Origin: Lophius americanus
Taxonomy: Eukaryota; Chordata; Actinopteri; Lophiiformes; Lophiidae
Length of the DNA stretch: 64,000 bases
Assembly: GCA_037951165.1 (NCBI GenBank)
Contig: JBBDHG010000116.1
Span: forward strand, 335,001-399,000
Reading direction: 5' to 3'
Part shown: piece after piece, positions 13,001 to 22,758 of the stretch
Numbering within the stretch: the stretch's first letter is position 1
Layout: each line of letters opens with the position of its first letter
Translations under genes and position numbers: made by a program
The notes under the pieces: model-generated
The model's database searches: none
Told to the model about the DNA's origin: nothing
Seen by the model: only the letters and a program-made list of their open reading frames with translations

Positions 13001-14567
13001 CTGCCGCTGTTGTCCGTCAGCCTCCACTCTCCCCCCTTCCCCTCTCTCAGACAGCCAATCAGCAGCAGGTTGACCCGTGGCAGGGCTCGGTGACCCGGGA
13101 AAGAGAGTTCCGCCTCCTTTGTCCATGTTCGCTGCTGAGAGGTGCTCCAGGACAGGTTACTGACACATGGCAGGTGTTGCCGAGACAGCAGCTCTGAGAC
13201 TGACACCAACCTGGTGAAAAGTAAGGAGAGGTCATAGATCCAAAACACAGTAGAGACGTTAACCCTCGCTACAGAGGGACGTTACTATTCACAAACCTGG
13301 ACTCTCTAGAACCAGTCCATCGAGAACCGCTCAGTATAGAACCTCAGATTACTAGAGCCCCCCTCTAGAAAAATTCTGCATAAATCTGTTGCATCTAGAA
13401 CCTTACACTTAAATCTGGAAACAAAGCCTTTCTACAATCATTCCATCTAGAGCTGCACAGTCCACAACCTCAGACTGTCTAGAACAGCCCCCCCCCCGTC
13501 AGACTGCCTCCATCCTTGTCACTAGCTGCACCAGGACCAGGTTCTGATGGACACCAGGACCAGCATTGATCCGTTTCTTACCTGTAGCTAACAGGTAAGA
13601 GGTGTGTGACAGGCAGGTGCTCCTGGATCTTCTTCACCAGGGACTCACTCACCTGATCTGGACTTGGAGTTCCACCTGGAAAACATCATGATCATGTGAC
13701 CCACTTCTCTGCGCTGATGTTCATCAACAACATTTGGGGAGGAACAAGATGATACTGGTGTTCTAGAAGCCGATTGTTTGACTGACCTGTTAACCTATTG
13801 CCATCAGCAGGAGGGTTGTAGCCAGACAACACAGGATGAAGATGTTCTGCGACAAAGGAGAAGATACCTTTCAACCAGACGGACTCCTGAAGATGAACAC
13901 AAAATTTAGAAGATCAGGCTCTGGAAGAAGTGCTGACATTAGGCTTATCAGCTTTTCTGGGAGTCTCTGACTTAAAGCTGACCCTTTTTTGGAGAAAGTT
14001 CTGACGTTTCAGACTACTTTCTGGCGGAGGTTCTGACACGCCCATGTTTAAAACAGTTTGTAGAGGAGATTCTGATTGTACAAAGACTGTTTTTTTGAGA
14101 AGGTTCTGACTTTAGACTGGTTTGTGGAGGAAGTTCTGCCTTTGGACGGGTTCCTGGAGGATGTTTTGACTTTGGACTGACTGGGTTATGGAAGAGATTC
14201 TGATGCTAGATGGACTGGTTTCTTGAGAAATTTCTGATGTTGGACTGGTTTCTTGAAGAGGTTCTGACATTAGACTGACTTGATTCTGGAGGAGGTTCTG
14301 ACTTCACGCAAGACTTATTGGAGTTTCCAGTTGGAGACTGACCAGTTTCTTCAGAAGGTTCTGACTTTAGACCGGTTTCTAAAGGAGGTTCTTATTTTAC
14401 ACTGATTTTAGACTGCCTGGTTTCTGGAGGACGCTATGATGCTGGACTGTCTGGTTTCTAGAGGACGTTCTGCTGTTAGACTGGTTTCTGTAGAAGGTCA
14501 TTACGGCTCTACTCACGGCTTCCCCGCTGTTTCGGAACCGGTCCAGGAACCGCTGCTCAGAATCCAT
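4056..14567 (-). CDS. ctc1: CTC1, large subunit of the CST telomere-maintenance complex
   Basis: CTC1 with STN1 and TEN1 forms CST, the single-strand DNA-binding complex that recruits polymerase alpha-primase to telomeres. Coding exons in transcript order: 14567-14517, 13886-13787, 13675-13582, 13210-12988, 12866-12640, 12291-12162, 12081-11785, 11712-11590, 11493-11264, 11174-11039, 10951-10737, 10105-9942, 9872-9758, 9665-9254, 9177-9091, 8966-8829, 8749-8703, 7361-7276, 7203-7068, 6933-6865, 6036-5877, 5805-5750, 4600-4444, 4369-4246, 4165-4056. Reading phase stays consistent across all junctions and gives about 1228 residues (human 1217). Landmarks resembling human CTC1: GLYVIDRTVGLCLAYQ (exon 8), VHQFTMVTERF (exon 13), SARWFPLLQPGTFYRLIA (exon 15), LDLSRIPYPPGLLPG (exon 19), LVIDDGTGEAHVWVPG (exon 23). 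A C-x2-C-x7-C-x4-C zinc-ribbon motif (about residues 1071-1087) spans exons 21-22, just before the last OB fold. The start MDSEQRFLDRF is the only ATG in exon 1. The weakest junction is the GTTCTC donor after 11039. No frameshift or stop was found. Confidence 0.93.
5030..5230. repeat. Short tandem repeat, unit about 35-40 bp
   Basis: Four to five copies of a unit containing GGTCATGTGACTCAGCTGCA followed by TCTAAATAGACTGATGA, in the ctc1 intron between 4601 and 5749. Each copy carries a CATGTGAC and a TGACTCA-like core. Confidence 0.65.
6065..6855. repeat. 31-bp minisatellite filling a ctc1 intron
   Basis: The unit is about GATGACAGCGGTGAGATGAT plus GGTGACATAGC, period exactly 31 (starts at 6212, 6243, 6274 and so on). 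From about 6660 to 6770 it changes to a 20-bp sub-unit GATGACAGTGTTGAGATGGT. It occupies nearly all of the 828-base intron 6037-6864. Since 31 mod 3 is 1 and no unit frame has a minus-strand stop, all three minus frames stay open. These long His/Ser/Pro-rich frames are artefacts. Confidence 0.93.
8113..8670 (+). mobile_element. Non-LTR retrotransposon fragment, 3' part of ORF2
   Basis: Decayed LINE lying antisense in the ctc1 intron 7362-8702. Recognisable pieces in order are EMDRRLGSA, then QAAEMSFLHRMAELSLRK (8358-8411) and LRWFGNLIRMPPGHL (8457-8501). These match the post-RT tail common in fish LINEs. Stops and frame breaks run throughout, so it is dead. The clade was not decided. Confidence 0.7.
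9670..9685. repeat. CA microsatellite forming a splice-acceptor tract
   Basis: (CA)n on the plus strand reads (TG)n on the minus strand, directly before the acceptor GTGACAG of the ctc1 exon 9665-9254. The usual polypyrimidine tract is replaced by TG repeats. Confidence 0.5.
12310..12560. repeat. GACA/GACAGGTAGA-rich simple repeat
   Basis: In the ctc1 intron 12292-12639. Imperfect GACAGACAGGTAGAGA units give spurious Ser/Leu/Val-rich minus-strand frames. Confidence 0.7.
13920..14500. repeat. Degenerate tandem repeat in ctc1 intron 1
   Basis: Repeated units around GGAGGTTCTGACTTTAGACT then GGTTTCTGGA, roughly 35-45 bases long. About a dozen divergent copies fill most of the first intron, 13887-14516. 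Confidence 0.65.
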
Positions 14568-14569
14568 AT

Positions 14570-15290
14570 CCGTAGAGCATATAGAGCATCTTCCTAAATT
14601 AAATTCCGTGGTGATTAATAAAGTTTCTATCAATCAATCTAACAAGAACAACACTGATCCGGAACTAACGTCAGCTTCAGTTTTAACCGCGCCGTTTGTG
14701 TCAAAGTGATCAGACTTCCGGTTAAACTACGGCGTACTGAGGGGAGCAAACACCCTCTGCTAAATAAACCGATGAGAATCTTCAACACGTTTATAAAAAT
14801 ATTTTATATTAGTGAAGATAAACTAACCAAATGCAATATATGATATCATGGAACTCTTCAATTTATTTTTTCTATCAATAATAGATTTATTTATATCATT
14901 ATATAATAAAATCATATATATATTATTTTATGATATTAAAATTACATTCATTAAATTATATTAAGCAAAAATATTATACTAGAATTATATTAAAATTATG
15001 TTTTATATCATTCTATTTTGTTTTAATACAATATATAATATATGTATATATAATACAATATACCTATAAAACGATATTATGGAACAGTGTCAAGTTATTA
15101 TGTCTATATTAAATGATTATATTCTATTTTTAAATAGTTTGTTTTATATCATATTATTTATACCCAAAATGATTATTTATAGATTATATTATTTGGACAG
15201 GTCATCAGACGTTTCTGAAGTCAGGGCTTCTGTTCTCTTGTTAACACCTTCTTTCTTCTGTAGTGGTTCTGTTGTTTCACAGGGGTGAGC
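14570..15290. other. ctc1 upstream region and AT-rich spacer
   Basis: Bases 14570-14750 precede the ctc1 ATG and hold its 5' UTR and probable promoter. No TATA box is obvious. 14790-15190 is extremely AT-rich with no stable coding frame. Nothing else is recognised. Confidence 0.45.
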
Positions 15291-15369
15291 CGTGTGATCT
15301 GAGGATCATCCTCTACGAGGACCTCAGAGGTTGTCTCGAGGCAGTGTTATGCATTACCATATTATCTTC

Positions 15370-15850
15370 TACTGGGAAAATGTGGGTCCTGCCATTCTGT
15401 GGAGGTTCCTTTGACAAATAGCACCTACCTAAACATTGCTGCAGAGCAAGAACCCCCCTTCAGGAGTATTCTGTAATGGCTGTGGCCAGGACAATGTCCC
15501 TGACACACTGCAGAAATGGTTCAGGAATACACAACAGCCAATTATAGGTGTTGCCCTTTGTGTCCAGATTGTCCAAATCTAAATCCAATCCAACAACTGT
15601 GGGATTTTCTTTATTAACAATTCTGATCCATAGAGGCCCCATCTCACAACTTCAACACTAAAAGGATCATCTCCTAATGTCTTGATGGCATTTTTGCAAC
15701 AGCACACCTTCAGAGGTCTACTGGAGTCCAGACCTCAAATTATGAATGGAAGTATAAACCCCCCAGGATTCCTCTCTTAGGAGGTTCTCCATCACATCTA
15801 GGTGGCAGAACTCACTGTAGGGTTGCATTTCTCATGTATTTTTTCGTTAT
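15370..15850 (+). mobile_element. Tc1-like transposase relic
   Basis: In a plus frame, CPDCPNLNPIQQLWDF near 15563-15612 resembles the conserved Tc1-family block around the last catalytic residue (SPDLNPIEHLW). It is followed by bases for a degraded tail around QHTFRGLVES-like sequence (15697-15735). Multiple stops are present and no terminal repeats were defined. Confidence 0.5.
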
Positions 15851-15859
15851 TTGTATTTA

Positions 15860-18800
15860 TATTTTATAAGTGTATAAGTAACACAAACCTCGAGGCATGT
15901 ATATAAGAACCGTTGTTTTAGGCTGTTCTGCCTGCTTTTTTCAACTTTGTTTGTGTCCGTCTCCGGGGACTCCGTACTCAACCACATGCCTGTTGTTTAC
16001 TGTAGGGATCAGCTGTTGGCGCTACAAAGCACCGCGGTGCTGCCAGAGGAGAAGCCCAAAGTTCCCTGCGAAACTGAAGAGGAGTAATCGGGGGATGCGC
16101 GCTGGATTACAGCGTCGCGCGAGGAGGAAACGCTACAGACCCGTCCTCCCATCCGTAGTCACGGGGAACGTGAGATCTCTTCCCCTTAAGATGGACGAGT
16201 TAGCGGCGCTCATGCGGCACCAGCGGGCCTATTGGGAGTGCAGCTTCATTGTGTTTACGGAAACATGGCTGACCACGCTGACTCCGGACACGAAGTCAGC
16301 GGCTTCAAGCTGCTGAGAGCGGACAGGACGGCGGTAAGAGGAAAGAAGGAGGGCTGGCAGTGTTTGTGAATGATAGATGATGTAAATCTGGGCACATCAC
16401 TATTAAAAAGCAACACTGCTGTAAAGCCATATAGCTGTTAGCATGATACCGAACTACCTTCAGCGGGAGTTATCGCGATAGCAGCGTACATTTCCCCTCT
16501 GCTAACGGCGACGCTGCCTGTGACGTCATCAAGTCGGTGATATGCAGGCTGCAGACACAGCATCCACAGCTTCTCCTCCTGATCTCTGGTGACTTCGACC
16601 ATGCCCCATCATCCTCCACACTGCCCAATTTCACCCAATATGCTCACATCCTGCACCAGAGACAATAAGACACTGGACTTGTTTTATGCCAACACCAAGG
16701 AGGCATACATCTTATCACCCCCCTCCCCCCTGGGAAGATCAGACCACAATCTGGTTCATCTCCAGACTGTGTACAAACCCATCGTACACAGGCAACCAGC
16801 CGGGACCCGCACAGTGCGGAAATGGTCCCAAGAGACTGAAGAGGCTCTGAAGGACTGTTTTGACACAACTGTGTGGGAGGAATTCTGTGTCTCTCATGGG
16901 GAGGACATCGATAACCTTACAGACTGCATCACGGACTATATCAACTTCTGTGTGGAGAACACCGTACCCACCAGGACTGTGCGGTGTTTCTCCAACAACA
17001 AACCCTGGATTAGTCTGGACATAAAGGTCCTCCTGAAGGAGAAGAAGAGGACCTTTAGGTCAGGAAACAAGGATGGGCTGAATGTTGTGCAGAAGGAACT
17101 GAGGAGGAAGATCAGAGAGGGGAAGAACTCCTACAGGAAGATGATGAAGGACCAGCTGCAGCAGACCAACACCAGTGGTGTTTGGAGAGGCCTGAAAACC
17201 ATCTCAGGCTTCAAGGACCAAACTCCCAAACTGCAGGGGACCAACAGTGGGCAGATAAACTGAACCAGTTTTTAACCGGTTCTATCACTCATCTGCCCCC
17301 AATCCTCCAGCCCGACTCCCACAGCTGGAACCCCTCTCACCCCCCTTAGTACACTGCCCCACCCCCACTTCCTCTCTCACCACACTGAACTCGCAGCCAC
17401 ATCCCACTGCTCTACCTAACACCCCCCCCCCCCCCCCCCCCCAAGCTATCACCCCTTCACCACCACCACCCCCAACACACAGCCCCCCTGCACCAGTCTG
17501 TCCCTCACAACACCCCAGGTGAGGAACCAGTTAAGGAAGATCAAGGTGAGGAAGGCTACGGGCCCAAACGGCATCAGCTCCAGGCTCCTGAAGTCCTGCC
17601 CAGACCAGCTGTGTTGGATTGTTGAGCACGTCTTCAACTTGAGCCTGAAGCTGGGAAAAGAACAACTCCTGTGGAAAACCTCTGGTTGGGTACCTATCCC
17701 CAAGATGCCGCATCCAAAGGACCTCAAGAGCTACAGGCCGATTGCATTAACATCCCACCTGATGAAGACCCTGGAGTGAGTGGACCTTGGTCATCTCTGA
17801 CCGCTGGCAAACCTGTCGATGGACCCCCTTCAGTTCGCCTACCAGTCTAACACCGGTCCAGTCTGGACGACGCCTGGACGACCAGTCTGGACGACGCCAT
17901 CATCTTCCTGCTCCATCGAGCTCTTTCTCACCTGGAGAAGCCCGGAAGCACCGTGAGGAACATTTTTTTATTTCTCCAGTGCTTTCAACACCATCCAGCC
18001 CACGCTTCTGAGGGACAAACTGGAACTGACCGGAGTAAACGAGCACCTCGCATCCTGGATCCTGGACTACCTAACCAACCGTCCACAGTATGTGAGGACC
18101 CGGGACTGTGTGTCGGACGTGGTTGTCTGCAGTACGGGGGCCCCACAGGGAACGGTCCTGGCTCCGTTCCTCTTCAAGCTCTACACTGCAGACTTGTCCT
18201 ACAACTCACCACTGTGTCACCTGAAGAAGTTCTCTGATGACTCCGCAATCGTCAGTCTCATCACAGACGGGGACGACAAGGAGTACAGAGGACTGACGCA
18301 AGACTTTGTTCCACTGGTGCCAGTGGAACCACCTCCAGATCAACGCAGGTAAGACCAAGGAACTGGTAGTGGACTTCCGCAGGCACATTCTCCCCCCCCA
18401 CACAGGTGAACATCCAGGGAATGGACATTGAGATGGTTATATCTTACAAGTACCTTGGTGTTCACCTGGTACCTGAACAAAAAACTGGACTGGACTCACA
18501 ACTCCATGGCACTTTATAAAAATAATAATAATAATAATAATAATACATTTAATATATAATGCACTTTACATTTGGATCAAATCTCAAAGGGCTACAAAGT
18601 AAAAGCAGATAAAAGCATCAATAAAAATAAAATAATATCTATATAAAAACATGACCAAAAAGCAGCAATGTTAATTAAAGTTATAGGTTCTGCTACAAAG
18701 GAAAGGTCCTTTTTTAAATGTGTCAGTCATCTGTGGAGCCCTAAGATGGTCAGGGAGTGCATTCCACAGACAAGGTGCAGCCGAACAGAAGGCCCGATCA

Positions 18801-19855
18801 CCCATGGTGCTGAGCTTAGTCCGGGGAAGGAGGAGGCGGTATGACTGGGTAGAACGAAGGGATCGTGTCGAGGTCAGTGGGGTGAGTAGTTCTTTCATGT
18901 AGGGGGGTGCGTTACCATGGATGCACTGGTGAGTGAGGAGGGAGATCTTATAATCAATCCTGGTGGAGATGGGAAGCCAATGAAGGGAGTGAAGAACAGG
19001 GGTGATGTGTTCGTGTTTACGAACTCTCATCAGGATCCTTGCAGCACTGTTTTGAACATACTGAAGTCTTTGAAGACTTTTATCAGGGATCCCGATGAGA
19101 AGTGAGTTACAGTAATCCAGTCTGGAGGAGACGAACACGTGAACCAGCTTTTCAGCATCACTCAAGGTTAGTGAAGAACGGAGTTTCGAATTATTTCTAA
19201 GATGGTGAGGTCAGTGGAGTGAGTAGTTCTAGGTAGTAGTAGATAGGGGGGTACATTTCCATGGATGCATTGGTGAGTGAGGAAAGAGATCTTATAATCA
19301 ATCCTTTTTGGAGATGGGAAGACCTTTTATGACTGTGTGGTGGCGTCGGCCCTCTTTTATGGAGTGGTCTGCTGGGGCAGCAGCATCTCGGCCGCTGACA
19401 GGAGGAAACTGGACAAACTTATCAGGAAGGCCAGTTCGGTCCTGGGATGTCCTCTGGACCCAGTGCTGGAGGTTGGAGACCGGAGAATGATGGCCAAGCT
19501 GTCATCTCTCCGGGAGAATATCTCCCACCCCATGCAGGACTGTGTTTCTGCACTGGAGAGCTCCTTCAGCGACAGGCTACTTCACCCCAAGTGTGTGAAG
19601 GAGCGATATTGCCGGTCTTTCCTTCCTGCAGCCGCTAGTAACACACACGCACATACAAACACACACACAAACGCCTCACTTGCACTTTGCACTATGGGAC
19701 AGTATAATATTCAACATTTCCATATTTCAAACTACACATTTAATTTAATTTAATGTTATTCTGTTATAGTGATCTGTGTGCTCTTTGCTGCTGTAACCGT
19801 GAAAATTCCCCGTTGTGGGACTAATAAAGGTTTATCTTATCTTTTGTAGACTGGG
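15860..19855 (+). mobile_element. L2-like LINE, degraded, with antisense insert
   Basis: Pieces of one ORF occur in order on the plus strand. The endonuclease start is at 16165-16275 (GNVRSLPLKMDELAAL, FTETWL). A long linker follows at 16589-17263. RT motifs include KATGPNGISSRLLKSC (17552-17599), SYRPIALTSH (17730-17759) and FSDDSAIVS, the catalytic FADD box in altered form (18231-18257). The C-terminal part is at 19337-19640 (VVCWGSSISAADRRKLDKLI, LHPKCVKERYCRSFLPAA). The 3' end has the typical TAATAAAGG then a short TTATC repeat at 19824-19853. Frameshifts and stops make it non-autonomous. A poly-C run of over 20 bases sits at 17420-17442. An unrelated insert occupies about 18514-19315. 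Confidence 0.82.
18514..19315 (-). mobile_element. 3' end of a second LINE inserted antisense, partly duplicated
   Basis: The minus frame 19165-18671 encodes a LINE ORF2 C-terminus: VHVFVSSRLDYCNSLLIG, LQYVQNSAARILMRVRKHEH, HSLHWLPISTRIDYKISLLT, DRAFCSAAPCLWNALPDHLR. The element ends at an (ATT)n/(AATA)n tail at 18519-18545. It splits the L2-like LINE between its YLGVHL region and its CVVASALFYGVVCWG region. Bases 19205-19315 repeat 18865-18980 in the same orientation, so the insert is partly duplicated. Confidence 0.78.
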
Positions 19856-20290
19856 ATCACCCCAGGACCCCCTCAGGAGAAGATGGAAAACCCTGCTGAT
19901 GAAACATAAACTAGAATCAGAGGAAGAACTTGCTGGATACATATTTGCTCCTTTTTCTCAGAGAGTACGGTTTGGTTCATCTGTGGATGTTTGTCATTTT
20001 TTTCTACCATCTCCCTTCTTGTTTCTCCTCTAGACATATGGAGAGCCATTAGATTCTGGACAAGCAGTAGTATTTTCTTAAAAGGTGGTATTTAGTGGTG
20101 AAACATACTTCAGGGTTTTTTTTTTTTTACATGAATTACAAATCAATGACATCAATAATACCAGAATTAACAAATTTAATCTTAAACTTAAATCTAACTG
20201 TGGTCCTGAAAAATGAGAATCTATTATACAATCTCCATCTTCATTCCTCCTGCTGCTTCCTCCAGCTCTCCTCTATCTCTCCTCTGATTG
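19856..20290. other. Intergenic, nothing recognised
   Basis: A short frame containing WKTLLMKHKLESEEELAGY (19883-19940) could be a remnant of a mobile element. No other feature is seen. Confidence 0.35.
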
Positions 20291-20643
20291 TTCAGAAGCT
20301 GTAATATGCATCCACTTTGACCAATCGTAGATAGGACCCCGACCCGTTATCAGAAAAGAGTTTCCGCCCCACCACGGTCTGCTGGAGAGGCGGAGCCATT
20401 AAGCAACGAGCATACCCATTAGCCAATCAGTGATGATTATTCAGCTCGCTCCGCTCATGCTGACTGACTCTTTTCCCGCCCTCTGAATAGAAACAACCAA
20501 CGGGGGGCGGTACCCAGCACGAGCTCAACCCAGTTTGAAAGTGGATCTGCAGTCGTTGCTTCACTCTCTGTACAACAACAACAAACCCTGATCCTCACTG
20601 AAAATCCGCAATCCTGTCTCGCCTTCAGCCGGCCCCCTCACGA
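20291..20643 (+). promoter_or_regulatory. HMGB gene promoter and noncoding exon 1
   Basis: CCAAT boxes lie at 20321-20325 and 20423-20427, and an E2F-like TTTTCCCGCC at 20471-20480. A GC-richer stretch ends at a donor CACGA|GTAAGT after 20643. The next acceptor is directly before the ATG at 22759, so this is most likely the untranslated first exon. CCAAT plus E2F motifs fit a proliferation-linked chromatin gene. The transcription start was not determined. Confidence 0.55.
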
Positions 20644-22749
20644 GTAAGTTGACCCGCTTTTACGGACTGCTGCAGACCCGGAGGGGCTAGCTTTGTATCG
20701 TCACAGGTTCGTTGGACAGGGCTAAAATGGACGCTGAGGCTCTTGCAAACCAGCAAATAAACAGGCCCCGACTAACGGTTCTTTCCTCCCCAGAGCTTAG
20801 ACGGAGCCCTTGCGTTAAAACGTCTTGACTTCGTGTTTTCTGTTTCAGCCAGAATTTTGGGATAAAAAAAAGTTTAAATATCAGCTGCGTGTGCCAGTCG
20901 GATAGATATGTTTGTACTTGTAACGTCCCTCTACTGCAAATATTTGTGTAAGAAACCCGCTATGAGGAGGGGGATGGGCCGGCGAGCCCCGCAGAGGGCG
21001 GGAAGCAAAGGAGCCCATTGTTCTGTTAGCACGTTAGGCTAACGGTGTAGCAGCAGGCGGTTATCATGCTAGGCTAATGGGCTAGTACCAGGCGGTTAGC
21101 ATGCGAGGCTAACAGCTTAGCGGCAGTATAGGTTCCACTGGGGACGCCAGACATAGTTATAGTAATTGTAGGTTGCTCCGAGTCTCCTCAAAGGGAAGTT
21201 ACCCGAGCCCGATGGGCGTCCGGCGCTCGTAGACGGGGTCCGTATCGTGCCGGGGGCCCTGCAGCGTTGAATATGGCCCCTGACTTTGTTCTCTTTGTTC
21301 GGCCATTGGCGGACCGTTATGAGAAATACCGGAGAATTGACGAGTCGATGAGATACGGACGTGTTTATTATCTAATAGAATTCAGCAACCGGTGATGTTA
21401 CCTATTATCATATTTAAGTACGTGGTATGAGACTGGGAGTTGTAGGTTAAAGGGTCATTCCAGCCAATTAAACGTTTTCTCGCCTGCGGTTTTAACCTTT
21501 TAAATAATAATTGATTTTTATCATTATGTGGGGGTTTCTTAATTTATCTGTGTTGTAAATATCTACAGGAGTAATAAAAACTGCCAGTGAGTTATATATA
21601 TTACTGATGTCGTCATTTATGTGTTTCTGTCGTATATTATTGTATATCTGTTGATGCTGCTGTTAAGGGTGAATTAACTGTATTGTCCGGGTTTAGAAGT
21701 ATAATTTTTTTTAATAAATGGAATGTTATATCCAATATTTTATTTGTGTATATCAGCCTGAAACCATGAACTTCTGTGCTTACATCCACTCAGTTTTTAA
21801 TATAGATCCTTTATATCTCCAGAGGGGGCGGGTGCAGGGATGTAACCCTGAATACACAAACCAAATGATGACTCTAGAGAGGGCTGTATGGTGCAGTAGA
21901 ATCCACTCGCAGGACCTCACTCATCCTTGTGCTCCTCGCCAACCATTTTGAAAATTAAGGTTCTCGCCAGGGGAAGATGGATAGGGCCCGTTAAGTGCCC
22001 GTCAACGCTAGTTTAATATGGAAAAAATATATATAAGCATTGGTTACCTTCTATGTAATCTTGGATCGGTGATTTCAAAGAATAAATAAATTGTTAATTT
22101 AACCAAAAGAACAGGATCACCTGTCAGAATACTGATGACATCATTCTAGATTCTGGGGATGAAATAGGAAATTCACGGCTAGACGTCACTAAATGTTGTG
22201 CATTGCATATTAAAATGAGTGTGGAAATTACTTCAAATATTATGTTGATTGCAGTAAACAATAAATGTAATATTCTGAACAAAAAATAAATACATTTTAT
22301 TTTATTTCGGTCACTGGAGCTTAAACAGAAACAAACAACGTATACTTGGTGTACTGATGTAGTTGTGCTCCTCCGTTTCATTTGCTTACAGCGACTGGTG
22401 TCATTAAACTGGAGGGGGCATATGGCTGAACATGGTGTAGAGCTGTTTATGATCATTTGTGAAAACGAGCATGATGACCTCTGTAACATGTTTGTATTGT
22501 GAAATGTCTATTTCCTGTGTGCTGGTTGTATAGGGGCCCCTTCGACATGCCGCTTCAGCCTGATGGACTACAAAATAATAATCTTTAGTTAATTTATCAC
22601 ATAGTCATAGACAGTTTATACATACAGGACAAAGTAGTGCAACTATCTCTCTGCGTGTACGTTTAGCTGGGTCGTTAATCCATTAGCTCATTCAATGTTA
22701 ACAGTGAATGGTTGGTCTCTTATTTTACCTGTCTTCTGTCACCTGTCAG
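20644..22749 (+). other. HMGB intron 1
   Basis: Holds a cluster of TTAGCATGCTAGGCTAAC-type short repeats at 21025-21125 and otherwise unremarkable AT-rich sequence. No coding exon or mobile element is recognised. Confidence 0.45.
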
Positions 22750-22758
22750 GCCGCCGCC

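Noticed and set aside
13790..13795. Alternative donor AG|GTTAAC for ctc1 exon 2
   Set aside because: It would put the next exon out of frame. The donor CAG|GTCAGT at 13786 is closer to consensus and keeps the phase.
17260..17460. Possible spliced host gene within the 16-19 kb open frames
   Set aside because: All pieces fit one decayed LINE ORF in order; poly-C and stop codons break it.
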